Positions 31,313 through 42,067 of a DNA stretch of 64,000 nucleotides are shown here, one piece after another (position 1 is the stretch's first letter; every line of letters begins with the position of its first letter). The DNA is taken from assembly GCA_018607135.1 (NCBI GenBank), contig JABBCA010000104.1, positions 1 to 64,000 of the forward strand, given 5' to 3'. Both the position numbers and the translations under genes were made by a program. Origin of the DNA: Opitutales bacterium (GTDB lineage Bacteria; Verrucomicrobiota; Verrucomicrobiia; Opitutales; Coraliomargaritaceae). The notes beneath the pieces were generated by a model. The model worked only from the letters and a program-made list of their open reading frames with translations, was not told the DNA's origin and did no database searches.

Positions 31313-31541
31313 CACCGTAAATGGATTCGCGATCCCAAATGCTCGCTAGCTTTCCTGTAGCAACCGTTTTGAGAACCAACTTTTGGTTGAGTGTGGCTTG
31401 TTCATCTGCAGGAGCCATCTGCGCGGCATCTTCGAGTAGTGATTCCACTTCTTTTTGCAGTGAGCGCCGGTGCCGGGCTGCTCGATGCTTCAAGCGAGTG
31501 AGCGTGTCCTCATTGAGGTTGCGGATGTGTATCGATTTAAT
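31299..31541 (-). CDS. RHH antitoxin (FitA/VapB type) with a probable ATT start
   Basis: The full antitoxin reads IKSIHIRNLNEDTLTRLKHRAARHRRSLQKEVESLLEDA and so on to 80 residues. The ribbon-helix-helix strand IKSIHIRNLNE lies upstream of the first ATG (31493), and starting there would delete the DNA-binding strand. The codon at the expected Met position is ATT (31539-31541), and an in-frame stop lies 21 nt before it. No ATG, GTG or TTG exists between. The C-terminal SIWDRESIYGDDGR would wrap the toxin. Either ATT is used as a rare start codon, or the gene has lost its start and makes a 64-residue form. Confidence 0.7.
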   Translation of the reverse strand: MKSIHIRNLNEDTLTRLKHRAARHRRSLQKEVESLLEDAAQMAPADEQATLNQKLVLKTVATGKLASIWDRESIYGDDGR

Positions 31542-31576
31542 ACTGGTATTAAAATAATATCAGTATGCTGTGTCAA
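31538..31576 (-). promoter_or_regulatory. Promoter and palindromic operator of the antitoxin-toxin pair
   Basis: On the minus strand, TTGACA (31576-31571) and TTTAAT (31553-31548) are separated by 17 bp, a near-consensus promoter. The palindrome TAATAC-CA-GTATTA (31551-31538) overlaps the -10 element and the start codon, as expected for autorepression by an RHH antitoxin. The predicted transcription start, 7 nt after the -10, falls on the A of ATT at 31541, so the mRNA would be leaderless. Confidence 0.6.
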
Positions 31577-31730
31577 TTCACCATTTGTTTCTGTTGGGCT
31601 GGTCGACGGTTTGAGGCCCAGTTGTTCTAGCGGTCGACTTGGGCCGAATCCAATACCAGTCTATGACGAAATAAGCCTAAATATGTAAATTGAGTTGGAC
31701 GGGAACGAGAATGAGTGCAGACATATTGGC

Positions 31731-32348
31731 ATGGAAGTAAATGCACGGATTTCGGGGGCATGGCGTAAGCGCATGCTGTTCCTCTTTTTTATGGTTTTTG
31801 GCATCGGTGCATGGTTTTTATCAGATGGCTATATCTACTGGCCTGCTGAAGGGGAGCGGCATGCGGAGTATCTCGAAATTCGCGAGGGCCTGAGTAAGAG
31901 CGAGGAGCTGGTTGCTGAGGACAATCCCGCTTTGATTATTGCATGGGAGAAGTATGCTGCGGAGAAAGGCTATGCGAAAAAGTTTCCTAAGGAGCGCACT
32001 GAGGCAGGCATTCAAGAGCAACGCACGATTGGCTGGGTGATGGTTGGTGGCAGCTTGCTTTTTCTCGCTTGGATTGCTTGGAACCACACGCTGCGCGTGA
32101 CTGCAGAAGGCGAGGTCGTGACAGGCACGAATGGCAAGCAAGTGAATTTAGACTCCATCCTCAAAATCGATCGTAAGAAGTGGGACAACAAAGGCATCGC
32201 AGTGGCGATCTACGAGGAGGGTGGCAAAGAGCGACGTTTGATCTTAGACGACCATAAATTTGAGGGCTGCGAGGCAATTATGCTTGAGGCTGAACGCCGG
32301 ATTAAAGCGCGCAAAGCGGCTAAGAAAACGGAAGCTTCCGAGTCTTAA
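31731..32348 (+). CDS. Two-span membrane protein of unknown function
   Basis: The ATG at 31731 gives 205 residues; a TTG at 31695 is an alternative. One span lies at residues about 18-35 (LFLFFMVFGIGAWFL) and another at about 107-125 (GWVMVGGSLLFLAWIAW). Between them is a charged helical segment, and a PH-like C-terminal part follows (TLRVTAEGEVVTGTNGKQVNLDSILKIDRKKWDNKG). The family is not recognised. It precedes the antiporter gene by 50 bp in the same direction. Confidence 0.65.
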   Translation: MEVNARISGAWRKRMLFLFFMVFGIGAWFLSDGYIYWPAEGERHAEYLEIREGLSKSEELVAEDNPALIIAWEKYAAEKGYAKKFPKERTEAGIQEQRTIGWVMVGGSLLFLAWIAWNHTLRVTAEGEVVTGTNGKQVNLDSILKIDRKKWDNKGIAVAIYEEGGKERRLILDDHKFEGCEAIMLEAERRIKARKAAKKTEASES

Positions 32349-32398
32349 TAGAATTACTGCAGGTTCTGGACAATTCGTAGGTTTTAGGCAGCCTTAAA

Positions 32399-34018
32399 GT
32401 GGTGCTAGCTGGTATTACAAAGCGGACTTGGATCGCAATCTTCGTGATTGTTGTGCTCAGCTTTGTTGTTGAGCGATTCGAGTTTAAGGCACTCAGTTTG
32501 TGGCCGAGTTTCGTCGCATTGGTGGTGGTCTTACTGTCTCGTAGCGCAATGGTGGGTTTGTTGACTGGAGGCGTCGCGGGGGCGATCCTGCTTTCAGGAG
32601 GAACTGTTTCTGGGTTCATCCTGCAACTTTCCACAGAGCAGTTTGGGCCGATTTTTGGCTCCTCATGGAAGTTGAGTGCGATTCTATTCACTTTAATTTT
32701 GGGTGGATTTGTTGCCTTGGTAGAAAAGGGCGGTGGTTTGCAAGGGCTGGTGCATCGACTGCTTGGAGAGGGCAAGGCACCCGCTCGGCGAATGCAGACG
32801 ACTGTATTTGGTTTTGGCTTGTTGGTGTTTTTTGACGGTTTGGCGAATACGATGTTGATCGGCCGATTGCTACGCACTGCTGCCGATCGTTGCGGGGTGT
32901 CCCGTGAGAAATTGGCCTATTTGGCAGATACGACCGGGTCAGCGGTTGCTTGTTTGGCGTTTATTTCGACTTGGATTGCGTTTCAGTTGTCGATGATTCG
33001 GGAGGGTTTCTCGTTGGCGGGCGAAGAGGTGAGCGCTTATGGCTATTTCTTCAGATCGCTACTGACGAATTACTACTGCTGGTTCGCATTGGCCTTGGCG
33101 CTGGTCTGTGTCTGGCGCGAGTTTAACCCTGGAGCCATGGGGCGGGCGGAAGCGCGTGCCCGCCATGCGAATTTGAAGCCTCACGAGTTGAAGCGTTCGA
33201 GCGCTAGTAGTCATTGGGGATTCGCAATCGTGCCTATTTGTGTGCTGACCTTGAGCATTCCGCTGCTGACCTACTGGATAGGGACGGAGACCTTGTTGCC
33301 GTTTAGTTTGAGCAAGTTTGCTGAGGCTTATGGGCGTGCAGAAGTGTATGTGCCGCAGATTTTGGTGGCGTCGAGCGTGTGTGCGTCTCTTGTGGCGGCG
33401 TTCACTTATTGGATGTCTGATGGCAAGGCGCGCTCGGGCAGTAGCGTGAGCCGTGTCTTTGTTTTTGGTGCAGTAGAGATTGCGAAACCTGTATTGATCT
33501 TGATTGCTGCATGGATGCTGGGAGCGGCGATCAGTCAACTTGGCACTGCTTCGTGGTTGAGCTCTATTTTGGAGGGGCGTATGCCTGTGGCGTTGCTGCC
33601 TGCTGGTATCTTTGTGCTGGGAGCATTGATTTCGTTTTCTACTGGGACTTCTTGGGGAACTATGGGCGTGCTCATGCCCTTGGCGATTCCAGTGATTTTT
33701 GCGCTGACGGGAGATTCGCTGGATGGCGAACGTGATCGGTTAGTCGTCGCTGCAATTGGCGCGGTATTTAGTGGTGCGGTTTTTGGAGATCATTGTAGTC
33801 CATTTAGTGATACAACGATCGTGGCGTCGATTGCAGCTGGGGTGGAGCCCTTGGATCACGTTTGGACGCAGTTGCCCTTTGCATTGATTGCTGCCGGCGC
33901 AGCGTTGCTCGTCGGATTTATTCCGTTGGGATTGGGGGCGCCGAGTTTGCTCCTTTTATTGGGAGGTTTTGTTGGTTTATTTTGCTTACCTAGCCTGTGG
34001 CCTCGGACTAAGGACTAA
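32399..34018 (+). CDS. NhaC-family Na+/H+ antiporter-like transporter
   Basis: The 539-residue protein has about 12 hydrophobic spans and the hallmark loop FGDHCSPFSDTTIVASIAAG of the NhaC/Na_H_antiporter domain. It probably exchanges sodium for protons, or carries an amino acid by antiport, in the inner membrane. The start is a GTG at 32399 or 32402; no ATG lies close. It converges with trkH, 11 bp away. Confidence 0.9.
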   Translation: MVLAGITKRTWIAIFVIVVLSFVVERFEFKALSLWPSFVALVVVLLSRSAMVGLLTGGVAGAILLSGGTVSGFILQLSTEQFGPIFGSSWKLSAILFTLILGGFVALVEKGGGLQGLVHRLLGEGKAPARRMQTTVFGFGLLVFFDGLANTMLIGRLLRTAADRCGVSREKLAYLADTTGSAVACLAFISTWIAFQLSMIREGFSLAGEEVSAYGYFFRSLLTNYYCWFALALALVCVWREFNPGAMGRAEARARHANLKPHELKRSSASSHWGFAIVPICVLTLSIPLLTYWIGTETLLPFSLSKFAEAYGRAEVYVPQILVASSVCASLVAAFTYWMSDGKARSGSSVSRVFVFGAVEIAKPVLILIAAWMLGAAISQLGTASWLSSILEGRMPVALLPAGIFVLGALISFSTGTSWGTMGVLMPLAIPVIFALTGDSLDGERDRLVVAAIGAVFSGAVFGDHCSPFSDTTIVASIAAGVEPLDHVWTQLPFALIAAGAALLVGFIPLGLGAPSLLLLLGGFVGLFCLPSLWPRTKD

Positions 34019-34029
34019 TTCTTCTTAGA

Positions 34030-35499
34030 TCAAGAGAATCGTTTCCATGCGGATGGCATGAAGAGCACCAGTATGGCGTAGATCTCAAGACGGCCGATGA
34101 TCATCAGTAGAGATAAGAACACTTTAGTGCTACTGCGGAGGTGCTGAAAGTTTTCGGCAGGGCCGACTGCTTCGAAGCCTGGTCCAATATTAAAAAGAGT
34201 TGCTTGCACGCAGGAGAACACGCCCAGAAAGCTCAGTGTGGGTTCGCTCGCCGAGACAAAGAGCATGGCTGCCAACTGTAGTGCGACCATCAGTATTAGG
34301 AAGAGAATGACGCTGTGAATAGCCCGTTCACTGAGTGTCTGCCCGCCCATGCGCATAGGAATCGTGATGTTCGGACGAAAGGCGTGCTTGATGCTTCGCA
34401 TTGCTGCGCGAAAGGCGATCACGATACGGACGACTTTGACACCGCCACTCGTCGAGCCAGAGCAGCCACCAATGAACATGATGATCAAGAGCAGCATCTT
34501 AGCGGGCGGTAGCCAAAGGTCGAAGTTTGCCGAAGAATAGCCAGTCGTTGTAATGATTGAAACTGATTGGAACGTGGCGGCCCGAATGGAATCGTGACTT
34601 GGTAAAAGGCCTGTTTGATCCACTAGAAAAAGTGTTAGTAGCGCGGAGCTGCCGATGATTAGGATGTAGAACCAGTAAACTTCGTGGTTTTGTTTTAAGA
34701 TGTGGGTTTGACCGCGGAGCAAGCGGAGCATGTAGACAAAGGTCGTGCCGCAGATTGCCATAAAGAAAATGGAGATCCATTCCAGCGTGGGACTTTGAAA
34801 CTGTTCCATGCTGTTGGCTTCGGTGCTAAAGCCGCCAGTGGATACGGTAGTCATCGCGTGGTTAATCGCTTGAAACCAGTCCATGCCGCCGAGTTTGTAG
34901 GCGATAAGGCAGAGCGCGGAAGCGACGAGGTAAAAGATCATTAACTGCGTGGCTCCACTCTGGATACGGCCATGGTCAAAGTCTGCCGATGTGCCTGAAG
35001 ATTCATTACTGAATAGGATTTTGGCACCCGCGCCCAGTGAAGAAAGTATGGCGACGAAGAAAACGACGACGCCGAGGCCGCCGACCCACTGACTCATGGA
35101 ACGCCAGATCAGTAGACTCTTGGGAAATTCATAGAAATCACTAAATGCAGTGGCTCCAGTCGTTGTGAGCCCGGAGGCGCTTTCAAAGATGGCATCGGAG
35201 TAGTCGCAGTGCTCCGTAAAAATATAAGGGAGTGCCCCAACGAGTGTCGCTACGATCCAAGAGAGCCCGATTGCAACCAGTGCCTCGCGACGAAAGAGCT
35301 TAGTCTCTCCCTTGCGCCCTAGGATATAAAAGATCGCAGAGATCCCTAGGGTGATCCCAATCGTATCCAAGAAGCCTATAATTGAGGGGTCTGAGAAAGT
35401 CTCCCCGAGCGCCAGGCCGGAGAGCATGCAGATGCCGAAGGCTCCAGCGAGTGCAAGTAGAACCAAGCTTAAAAGCCGGTAGATGATTGCAGTATTCAC
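34030..35499 (-). CDS. trkH: Trk-type potassium uptake membrane protein
   Basis: The 489-residue protein shows the repeated membrane-pore-membrane plan of TrkH, with selectivity-filter segments such as [38 protein letters not shown] and the last pore region near [17 protein letters not shown]. It imports K+ through the inner membrane with TrkA gating. It follows trkA with a 3-bp gap, so the two are one operon. Confidence 0.95.
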   Translation of the reverse strand: MNTAIIYRLLSLVLLALAGAFGICMLSGLALGETFSDPSIIGFLDTIGITLGISAIFYILGRKGETKLFRREALVAIGLSWIVATLVGALPYIFTEHCDYSDAIFESASGLTTTGATAFSDFYEFPKSLLIWRSMSQWVGGLGVVVFFVAILSSLGAGAKILFSNESSGTSADFDHGRIQSGATQLMIFYLVASALCLIAYKLGGMDWFQAINHAMTTVSTGGFSTEANSMEQFQSPTLEWISIFFMAICGTTFVYMLRLLRGQTHILKQNHEVYWFYILIIGSSALLTLFLVDQTGLLPSHDSIRAATFQSVSIITTTGYSSANFDLWLPPAKMLLLIIMFIGGCSGSTSGGVKVVRIVIAFRAAMRSIKHAFRPNITIPMRMGGQTLSERAIHSVILFLILMVALQLAAMLFVSASEPTLSFLGVFSCVQATLFNIGPGFEAVGPAENFQHLRSSTKVFLSLLMIIGRLEIYAILVLFMPSAWKRFS

Positions 35500-35502
35500 A
35501 GC

Positions 35503-36852
35503 TTATATAAGGCAAGCCAGTAAGGCTTTTTCTTCTTCGGGTGTGACGAGCACGACCACGCGGTCGCCTGCAAGGATCATGTCGTCTGCGGCAGGCACCT
35601 TGGCTTTAAATTTATGTAAGAGAGCGACGAACAGACTGCCACGCGGGAGGCGAATATCTTTTATCAGCCGCCCTACACAAGGGCTAGAATGTTGGATGCG
35701 CACCTCGATAATCTTGCCGCCATCATTTGGCATCTCGGCAAGTGTGATGGTGCGATCAGTGGATAAATTGCGCACCATGAAATTCGCGGTCGCGCTGCGC
35801 GGTGAAACCACCACTTCGATTCCCAGCATCGTGCGAAGAATTCCGAGAAGGTCGTCGTAGTCGCCCTTATTGATGACGAGCTGGACATGGTTCACCCCGA
35901 GCTTTGCGGCTTGCAGGCAGGTGAGGATATTTTCTTCATCGTCTTTGGTGCAGGCTACGAAATAATCGGCACTACCTATTTGCTCCTCTTCGAGTAGGCG
36001 TAAGGAGGTGGCGTCGCCGTGAATCACGGTGACCTCAGGGAAGCGTTCCGCGAGCGAGCGGCATTTCTTTAGGTCTTTCTCGATCAGTCGTATTTTGAAG
36101 CGTGGGTTCGTTAGCAAGCGAATTAAGCTGATTGCTGTTTCGCTGCCGCCAAATAGAACCACACTGGCAACGTCAACTTTATGCTTTGGATCGAAGCGCT
36201 CACGCACACTAAAGAGTGATTCTGGGTGTCCAAATAGTGTGACGACGTCGGCTTCCATCAGCTCGCTGTCGGCACTGGCGACCTCGGTTTTACCATCGCG
36301 CTGAATATAGCCAATTCGAACTCGTGGATCGAATTTGAGGTCCTTAAGCTTGCGACCAATAATGCGCGCGCCTGGTGCAATTTTTTGCTGCTGCACTTCA
36401 ATTTGTCCGCGGGCAAAGTTTTCCACTGCGACCCGACCTGCATTACGGATTTCTTTGGCAAGCTCCACGGCGCAGATGGCCTCGGGGTTCACCAGCAGGT
36501 CGATTCCGAAGTGCAACTGGTAGTTGATCACGGAGTTATCGCTGAAAGTTTCATCGTGGATACGAGCAATTGTATGCTTCGCCCCGAGTCCTTTTGCGAG
36601 TGAGCAGGAAATGACATTGGTGCGGTCATCACTAGTCATGGCCAGAAAGGCATCGCAGTCGCCGACCTGCACATCGACCAGTTGGCGTGCCGAACTACCG
36701 TTGCCGTTGATGATTCGTGCATTTTGCTCCTCGTCTAGTTTTTCGCAGCGTAGCTCGGCTTGCTCAATGAGGGTAACGTCATGCCCCGCCGCTGAAAGCG
36801 TCGTGCACAGATTATGGCCGACTTCGCCGGCTCCAACGATGATGATCTTCAT
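35503..36852 (-). CDS. trkA: Trk system potassium uptake regulator
   Basis: The 449-residue cytoplasmic protein has two Rossmann nucleotide-binding domains ([16 protein letters not shown] at the N-terminus and [17 protein letters not shown] near residue 230), each followed by a TrkA-C domain, the classic duplicated TrkA. It binds NAD(H) or ATP and gates TrkH. It is the first gene of the trkA-trkH unit. Confidence 0.96.
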   Translation of the reverse strand: MKIIIVGAGEVGHNLCTTLSAAGHDVTLIEQAELRCEKLDEEQNARIINGNGSSARQLVDVQVGDCDAFLAMTSDDRTNVISCSLAKGLGAKHTIARIHDETFSDNSVINYQLHFGIDLLVNPEAICAVELAKEIRNAGRVAVENFARGQIEVQQQKIAPGARIIGRKLKDLKFDPRVRIGYIQRDGKTEVASADSELMEADVVTLFGHPESLFSVRERFDPKHKVDVASVVLFGGSETAISLIRLLTNPRFKIRLIEKDLKKCRSLAERFPEVTVIHGDATSLRLLEEEQIGSADYFVACTKDDEENILTCLQAAKLGVNHVQLVINKGDYDDLLGILRTMLGIEVVVSPRSATANFMVRNLSTDRTITLAEMPNDGGKIIEVRIQHSSPCVGRLIKDIRLPRGSLFVALLHKFKAKVPAADDMILAGDRVVVLVTPEEEKALLACLI

Positions 36853-36963
36853 AGCAGAAAGTCTAAATTGGATCTAAACTTTTTGCGCAGTGTGACGGCT
36901 ATGGGTGGCATTTCCAGAGTAATTTTGAGCGCAATCATGCCTCAAGTTTAGGTATAAGTGAAC

Positions 36964-37890
36964 CTACAATAGAGAAACCTCGACTCCAAAGGTCGCAGTT
37001 TCACCACCACCGACGGCGTGTAGGCCTTTGCCGTGCTCGGGGCTGTTAGGCGGCCCCATCCATGGCTCGACGCAGTAGAACGGGCTGTCGGGTTTCTCAG
37101 TCCAGATCACAAATGCGTTCCAAGTCGAGTGTGTGGCCGTGTCGTTAATAATTCGAATACCGATGTCTTCTTCGCCTCCATTCGGGCCAAAGCTGGCAGT
37201 ATCTGCGGTGAGTCGGCTGTAAATGCGGTCGTTGTTAGCGGGGTCGCCAAACGAAGTGTTTTTATCCCAGCCCTTCTCCACCAACTGCAAAGAGCCATCA
37301 GGCGCTTGTGTGAAGCATTTCTTCGCGGGTATATGGAAGCGGTAATCTTGCCGTGAGAGTCCGTCGTGCCATGGAAGGGTGAAATAAAAATGGTGTCCAG
37401 CGGACCAGAGGATCGGTTTGTCGCCAAGGTTTTCGAGTGTCATGTGCACTTGAAAGGAGACGTCTGCGAATATGTATCGAACCGTGAAGCGATAGTCGAA
37501 CGGATAGGTCTTATGGTCTTCTGCGGTAGGTTTGAGCTCTGCGATGAATCCTTTTTCATTGGTTTCGATGACTTCAAAATGACCATTGCGCGCAAAGCCG
37601 TGCATGGGCATCGGGCGAACCACGCCCTCTTGGTCCTTCCATTCACCGATCTTTCCTTTGTTGTAGGTGCGCGCGGAAAAGGGAAACAAGATCGGATTTC
37701 CTCCGCGAACTTTGGCAAAATTTGAGAAGTCGGCATCCTCGGGCCAGTGAATGACATCGCGGTAGGAGCCGTCGCTCATACGCAGGTTCCAGTTCATGAG
37801 GCGGGCGCCGAGTTCTGGCCGCGCTAGGAATGTAGAGGGCCCGCAGTTCCAGCGCTTTAAATGAACTCCATTATAGTCGATAGTCTCCAT
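36964..37890 (-). CDS. Aldose 1-epimerase family protein
   Basis: The 308-residue protein has the galactose-mutarotase-like beta-sandwich pattern: [36 protein letters not shown] with the conserved His, [12 protein letters not shown] with the second His, and [23 protein letters not shown] with the acidic residue. It probably interconverts anomers of a free or phosphorylated sugar. The substrate is not defined. Confidence 0.88.
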   Translation of the reverse strand: METIDYNGVHLKRWNCGPSTFLARPELGARLMNWNLRMSDGSYRDVIHWPEDADFSNFAKVRGGNPILFPFSARTYNKGKIGEWKDQEGVVRPMPMHGFARNGHFEVIETNEKGFIAELKPTAEDHKTYPFDYRFTVRYIFADVSFQVHMTLENLGDKPILWSAGHHFYFTLPWHDGLSRQDYRFHIPAKKCFTQAPDGSLQLVEKGWDKNTSFGDPANNDRIYSRLTADTASFGPNGGEEDIGIRIINDTATHSTWNAFVIWTEKPDSPFYCVEPWMGPPNSPEHGKGLHAVGGGETATFGVEVSLL

Positions 37891-38237
37891 GTTTAAAGAG
37901 TTGTCGTAAATCGTGCGGCTTGTCTAGCACGTGGACTTAGTATTTTACCACCATCAAGCCTCATCCTACTCTAAACTTAGTGCCGCTCCGCTTGAAAACC
38001 GTCTCAAAATAGAAAACCACAGAAACTTACCATTCAATGGGGCCGAACGCTCACGCTTTCGGCTCCCTATCTGAAGCTTATAGCCGATCCGAGGCAACGC
38101 CGATAATCTTCATTGGTAACGATTTGGTGATTTTTAGACAGTCTCCAAGCGCGCATCCCACGGGTTTAAAAATCTAAGTCAAAATACGCCGTCCTTTCTT
38201 GCGTTCTAGACGCTCGCTTACATAGTTTGTCTTAATT
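37891..38237. other. Divergent intergenic region with one hairpin
   Basis: The 347-bp gap separates the divergent epimerase and NfeD genes and should hold both promoters. The only clear structure is an imperfect hairpin GGGGCCGAA/TTCGGCTCCC (38039-38067). No open frame with plausible coding character and no RNA gene was seen. Confidence 0.5.
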
Positions 38238-39704
38238 ATGGTCCGTTCGATCTGCCTTTTATTGCTTACGTTATTTATTTTCCCAATGAGTCTGGTGACT
38301 GCGGAGGAAGTTGCGCCTGTCGAAGCTCCGCTTGATGAAACAGGAGACTCTGTTGCTCAGGAAGTTAAGTTAACTGTGGGTAATAAAGCTATCAGCGTCT
38401 ACGTGGTGCCGATCACAGAGGCCATCGGTAAGCCAAATAAGTATATATTACGGCGTGCGCTCAAAGATGCGATTCTCAATGACGTTGATATGGTAATCCT
38501 GGATATGGATACACCCGGAGGACGTGTTGATTACACTATAGAGATGATGGAGATGCTCGCAAAGTTTGATGGGATAACTGCGACCTACGTGAACGATGAT
38601 GCGATTTCTGCGGGCTCATTTATAGCTGCCGCGACACAAGAAATCTACTTCTCACCACAAGGAAAGATGGGGGCTTCTGCGGTGATTCAAGGTGGAGGGC
38701 AAGATGTGCCTGAAACCGCACGCATGAAGATTGAAAGTTATTTGCGTGCCAACATACGAGTGATGACCGAGCAATACCCGTATCGGTCAGAAGTGATTCG
38801 TGCGATGCTGGATGCCGAGTTTGAGTTAAAGATCGGCGAAGAAGTGATTAAACCAGAGGGAGAATTACTGACTTTGACTGCGAGCGAAGCGATTAAAGAG
38901 TATGGAGATCCCGCGATGCCGCTTCTGGGGAAGGGAATTTACGGTTCGATCGATGAATTGCTGGATGATCGTTTTGGAAAAGGCAACTATGTGATTCGGG
39001 ATTTCGAGATTACTTATTCAGAAGAAATCGCGAAATGGATGAATACCTTTGCGCCCGCGTTGATGGGGCTGGGAATGTTGCTTTTGTTTTTTGAATTCAA
39101 GACACCTGGGTTTGGAATTTTTGGTATCTTAGGTATCGTTTTCATCGCAATTTTCTTTGCGAGCCAGTATATCGCAGGCCTCGCTGGTAATGAGCCCATA
39201 TTGTTTTTTGTGCTGGGTGTGGTTCTCGTATTGGTCGAATTGTTTTTCTTCCCTGGAACTTTTGTTTTCGCGCTGTCGGGGTTGGGATTGATGATGGGTT
39301 CCTTACTTTGGGCGATGGTCGACTTTTGGCCTGATGAGCCGCTGCACTTAAACCCTGAAATTCTAGTCGAGCCTCTGGTCAACTTAATCTTTGGAATGGG
39401 CATCGCGGTGTTCGGCGCCCTATTGTTTGGGCGCTTTTTCAAAGGGTCTTTTCTCGAAAGACGTCTGGTTTTGGCAGGAGTCGCGGGTGGCTCTAGTCAA
39501 GAGATCCGCGAAGAGCGCGAAGCATCAATGCCCAAGGCAGGGGCAATCGGGGAGGCGATTACGGATCTGTTCCCAAGTGGTCGGGTGGAGATTAACGGAG
39601 TTCGTTATGATGCGCGTAGCGCCTTGGGCTCGATTGAGCGAGGCACCGCAATCTGCGTTGTGAAAAGCAGTGATTTCTCATTGATAGTAAAGGAGGCGGA
39701 ATGA
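38238..39704 (+). CDS. NfeD1b-type membrane serine protease
   Basis: The 488-residue protein has a signal peptide, a ClpP-class protease domain (residues about 45-260), four or five membrane spans and a C-terminal NfeD OB-fold. The Ser-Lys pair is visible as the Ser in [12 protein letters not shown] and the Lys in [11 protein letters not shown], with oxyanion-type [14 protein letters not shown] before it. Such proteins partner flotillins in membrane-domain proteolysis. It overlaps the short NfeD gene by 4 nt. Confidence 0.93.
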   Translation: MVRSICLLLLTLFIFPMSLVTAEEVAPVEAPLDETGDSVAQEVKLTVGNKAISVYVVPITEAIGKPNKYILRRALKDAILNDVDMVILDMDTPGGRVDYTIEMMEMLAKFDGITATYVNDDAISAGSFIAAATQEIYFSPQGKMGASAVIQGGGQDVPETARMKIESYLRANIRVMTEQYPYRSEVIRAMLDAEFELKIGEEVIKPEGELLTLTASEAIKEYGDPAMPLLGKGIYGSIDELLDDRFGKGNYVIRDFEITYSEEIAKWMNTFAPALMGLGMLLLFFEFKTPGFGIFGILGIVFIAIFFASQYIAGLAGNEPILFFVLGVVLVLVELFFFPGTFVFALSGLGLMMGSLLWAMVDFWPDEPLHLNPEILVEPLVNLIFGMGIAVFGALLFGRFFKGSFLERRLVLAGVAGGSSQEIREEREASMPKAGAIGEAITDLFPSGRVEINGVRYDARSALGSIERGTAICVVKSSDFSLIVKEAE

Positions 39705-40165
39705 CAGCAATTATTGGTTTAGTAGTAGCGGCCCTTGTGCTGGTGTTTTTTGAAGTCATCTTGCCTGGCGGTGTGCTGGGCGTGTTGGCTGCGGTCTGCG
39801 TCATTCTGGCGACTTGGCTCGGCTTTAATGAGTTTGGAGCGTTGGGCGGGGTCGGTATCTTTATCGGCACTTGCTTCGCAATCGTGGTCATGGCCTACAT
39901 CGAATTTAAGCTGTTGGCTAAGACCAAGCTCGGGAAAGCGTTTTTGCTAAAAGAGTCGGTGACTGGGCACTCCAATGTCTCTCAAGCAGAAGAATCAATA
40001 ATAGGAAAAGAAGGAACCGCACTAACGCGATTAAACCCATCAGGTAAAGTTGCAATCGACGGACAAAGCTATGATGCTTACTCTCAAGATGGATATTTGG
40101 ATCCCGGCGAGCTCATCGGGGTCGTAAGCAAAGATAATTTTAAACTAATCATTAAAAAACTATGA
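39701..40165 (+). CDS. Short NfeD-like membrane protein
   Basis: The 154 residues comprise two or three N-terminal spans ([53 protein letters not shown]) and a C-terminal OB-fold ([29 protein letters not shown]). It is a second NfeD, without the protease domain, overlapping both neighbours by 4 nt (ATGA), so the three genes are translationally coupled. Confidence 0.9.
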   Translation: MTAIIGLVVAALVLVFFEVILPGGVLGVLAAVCVILATWLGFNEFGALGGVGIFIGTCFAIVVMAYIEFKLLAKTKLGKAFLLKESVTGHSNVSQAEESIIGKEGTALTRLNPSGKVAIDGQSYDAYSQDGYLDPGELIGVVSKDNFKLIIKKL

Positions 40166-41193
40166 ACCTAACACTACTCCCATTAGCGCTTGCTGGTTGG
40201 CAACTGGGCGCCGCCGCTGTCCTTGGCCTGGTCTTACTGATCGTCGGCTTTATTGTCATTTCATTCTTTAGTATCTGGCTACGTGCCTTGCTTGCAGGTG
40301 CCGCAGTCGGTTTTCCGACACTTGTTGCGATGCGACTCCGTGGTGTGCCAGCATCTCTAGTTGTGGATGCACGCATCACTGCTGTGAAGGCTGGCATCGA
40401 AATCAGCGCGAACGACCTTGAAGCTCACTACCTTGCTGAAGGTAATGTGATTCAAACCGTTCAAGCATTGATTGCTGCGGATAAGGCAAACATTGCCCTC
40501 GATTGGCAGCGTGCGTGCGCGATTGACCTTGCGACCAAAGGCACGGGAAAGTCGGTGCTCGAAGCGGTGCGCACCTCGATCAATCCAAAGGTGATCGAGT
40601 GCCCCGCATCGGGTAGTGGTCGTTCAACCATTGATGGTGTTGCCAAAGACGGCATTCAAGTGAAGGCGCGCGCGCGTGTGACTGTGCGCTCAAACCTTGA
40701 CAACTACGTGGGTAGTGCGCTCGAAGAAACGATTATCGCTCGTGTGGGTGAAGGCATCGTGACGACGATTGGCTCTGCAGATTCATATAAATCGGTATTG
40801 GAATCTCCTGACCGTATTTCAAAAACCGTTTTGGCTCGTGGTCTCGACGTGGGCACTGCGTTCGAAATCCTTTCTATCGATATTGCGGACGTAGATGTTG
40901 GCGAAAACATCGGTGCAAAGCTTCAAGAGTCTCAAGCGGAAGCGGATAAGAACGTCGCTCAGGCGAAGGCAGAAATGCGTCGCGCAGCTGCGGTTGCCTT
41001 GGAGCAGGAAATGAAGGCGAAAGTCGAAGAGATGAACGCGAAGGTGGTCGAAGCTGAAGCGCAAGTCCCACTCGCACTTGCTGAAGCGTTCCGCTCTGGA
41101 AACCTTGGTGTCATGGACTACTATCGCTTGAATAACATCAAAGCAGATACTGACATGCGCGATTCCATCTCTAAGGGAGACGAAAGTAAGTAA
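40162..41193 (+). CDS. floA: Flotillin-like protein FloA
   Basis: The 343-residue protein has an N-terminal membrane hairpin ([26 protein letters not shown]), then the FloA core ([38 protein letters not shown]) and an Ala/Glu-rich coiled coil ([20 protein letters not shown]) before a conserved tail ([22 protein letters not shown]). It scaffolds membrane microdomains and works with the NfeD proteins encoded immediately upstream. Confidence 0.96.
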   Translation: MNLTLLPLALAGWQLGAAAVLGLVLLIVGFIVISFFSIWLRALLAGAAVGFPTLVAMRLRGVPASLVVDARITAVKAGIEISANDLEAHYLAEGNVIQTVQALIAADKANIALDWQRACAIDLATKGTGKSVLEAVRTSINPKVIECPASGSGRSTIDGVAKDGIQVKARARVTVRSNLDNYVGSALEETIIARVGEGIVTTIGSADSYKSVLESPDRISKTVLARGLDVGTAFEILSIDIADVDVGENIGAKLQESQAEADKNVAQAKAEMRRAAAVALEQEMKAKVEEMNAKVVEAEAQVPLALAEAFRSGNLGVMDYYRLNNIKADTDMRDSISKGDESK

Positions 41194-41201
41194 TTTTTAA
41201 G

Positions 41202-41232
41202 GTCGGGGGCGGTCGATGAGGCTGCTCCCGAC
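41202..41232 (+). terminator. Hairpin after floA
   Basis: GTCGGG (41202-41207) pairs with CCCGAC (41227-41232), extended by inner GC pairs. A T-rich but interrupted stretch follows (ATCTTATTG). It lies between floA and a co-directional gene and may attenuate read-through. Confidence 0.45.
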
Positions 41233-41243
41233 ATCTTATTGTA

Positions 41244-41921
41244 ATGGATAATTGGATTGAAATACTCTTCGTGCTGATTTTTGCAGCGGTTTCCTTCTTC
41301 GGAAAACGTATGTCTGAGCAGTCGGATGAGGATGGCGAGTCTAAGCCTCCTCGACGTGGAGCCTCGGAGCAGGACTCGGAGGCGGTGGAGCGGCAGCGTA
41401 AAATCCAAGAGGAGATTCGTCGTAAAATTCAAGAGCGGCGACAGGCTTCGGAAGGAGGTCAAGCGGCACCGAGTCAACGCCAGCAACCGACGGCATATGA
41501 TGTTCAGCAAGCAGAGCGTCGCAAAACAACGGAGGCGACTCAGCGCCACAAGCCCGAAGTCGTCAAGGAGACGCAACCACAGTCTCGTCATCAGGCAACC
41601 CCTCCACCGATACAAAAGACCTCCGATGGAGCTTTCAGCTGGGATGCTTCGGATAATGTTTACGAGTCGCAAATGGAGCAGCGGCTCAAGCAGATCGAGG
41701 CAACAAAGCGTAAAGCCGAACAACTCAAAAAGCAGGCAGAAGCGGTCAAGCCGAAATCAAGCTCAAGCAAGCCTTCACGTGGCACTCGAACGTTTAGTGG
41801 GCCGATTCGTAGTCAGCTGAAAGATCCAGCTGCCGCACGTGCTGCGTTTATTTATGGCGAAGTGCTCGGTCAGCCGATTAGTCAGCGCAAGCAGAGTTCG
41901 GTGCCTGGGTTGAGTTCGTGA
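41244..41921 (+). CDS. Membrane-anchored coiled-coil protein of unknown function
   Basis: The 225-residue protein has one N-terminal span (WIEILFVLIFAAVSFFG) followed by a highly charged, Gln/Arg/Glu-rich, probably coiled-coil region (QRKIQEEIRRKIQERRQ; EQRLKQIEATKRKAEQLKKQ). A short conserved-looking C-terminus reads AAFIYGEVLGQPI. It is 50 bp downstream of floA, so a role with the flotillin complex is possible but not shown. Confidence 0.65.
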   Translation: MDNWIEILFVLIFAAVSFFGKRMSEQSDEDGESKPPRRGASEQDSEAVERQRKIQEEIRRKIQERRQASEGGQAAPSQRQQPTAYDVQQAERRKTTEATQRHKPEVVKETQPQSRHQATPPPIQKTSDGAFSWDASDNVYESQMEQRLKQIEATKRKAEQLKKQAEAVKPKSSSSKPSRGTRTFSGPIRSQLKDPAAARAAFIYGEVLGQPISQRKQSSVPGLSS

Positions 41922-42067
41922 AGGTTCTAGAAGACCTAGCCTCGCCCATCCCGTAGTAAGTTCGCCGAGCACGTGGCGTCTGAGCTTGCTCAAGTTTATT
42001 GAGGTATTTGATGGGGCGCGAGACAAGCTCGCACACTACGCAAACGCAGACAGGAATGTCTGTCGCC
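41922..42067. other. Convergent gap with a small hairpin
   Basis: The hairpin CAGACA-ggaa-TGTCTG (42047-42062) lies just beyond the stop of the rodZ-like gene, and GCGAG/CTCGC arms occur near 42018-42032. There are no T-runs. It probably separates the convergent transcripts and may be REP-like. Confidence 0.4.
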
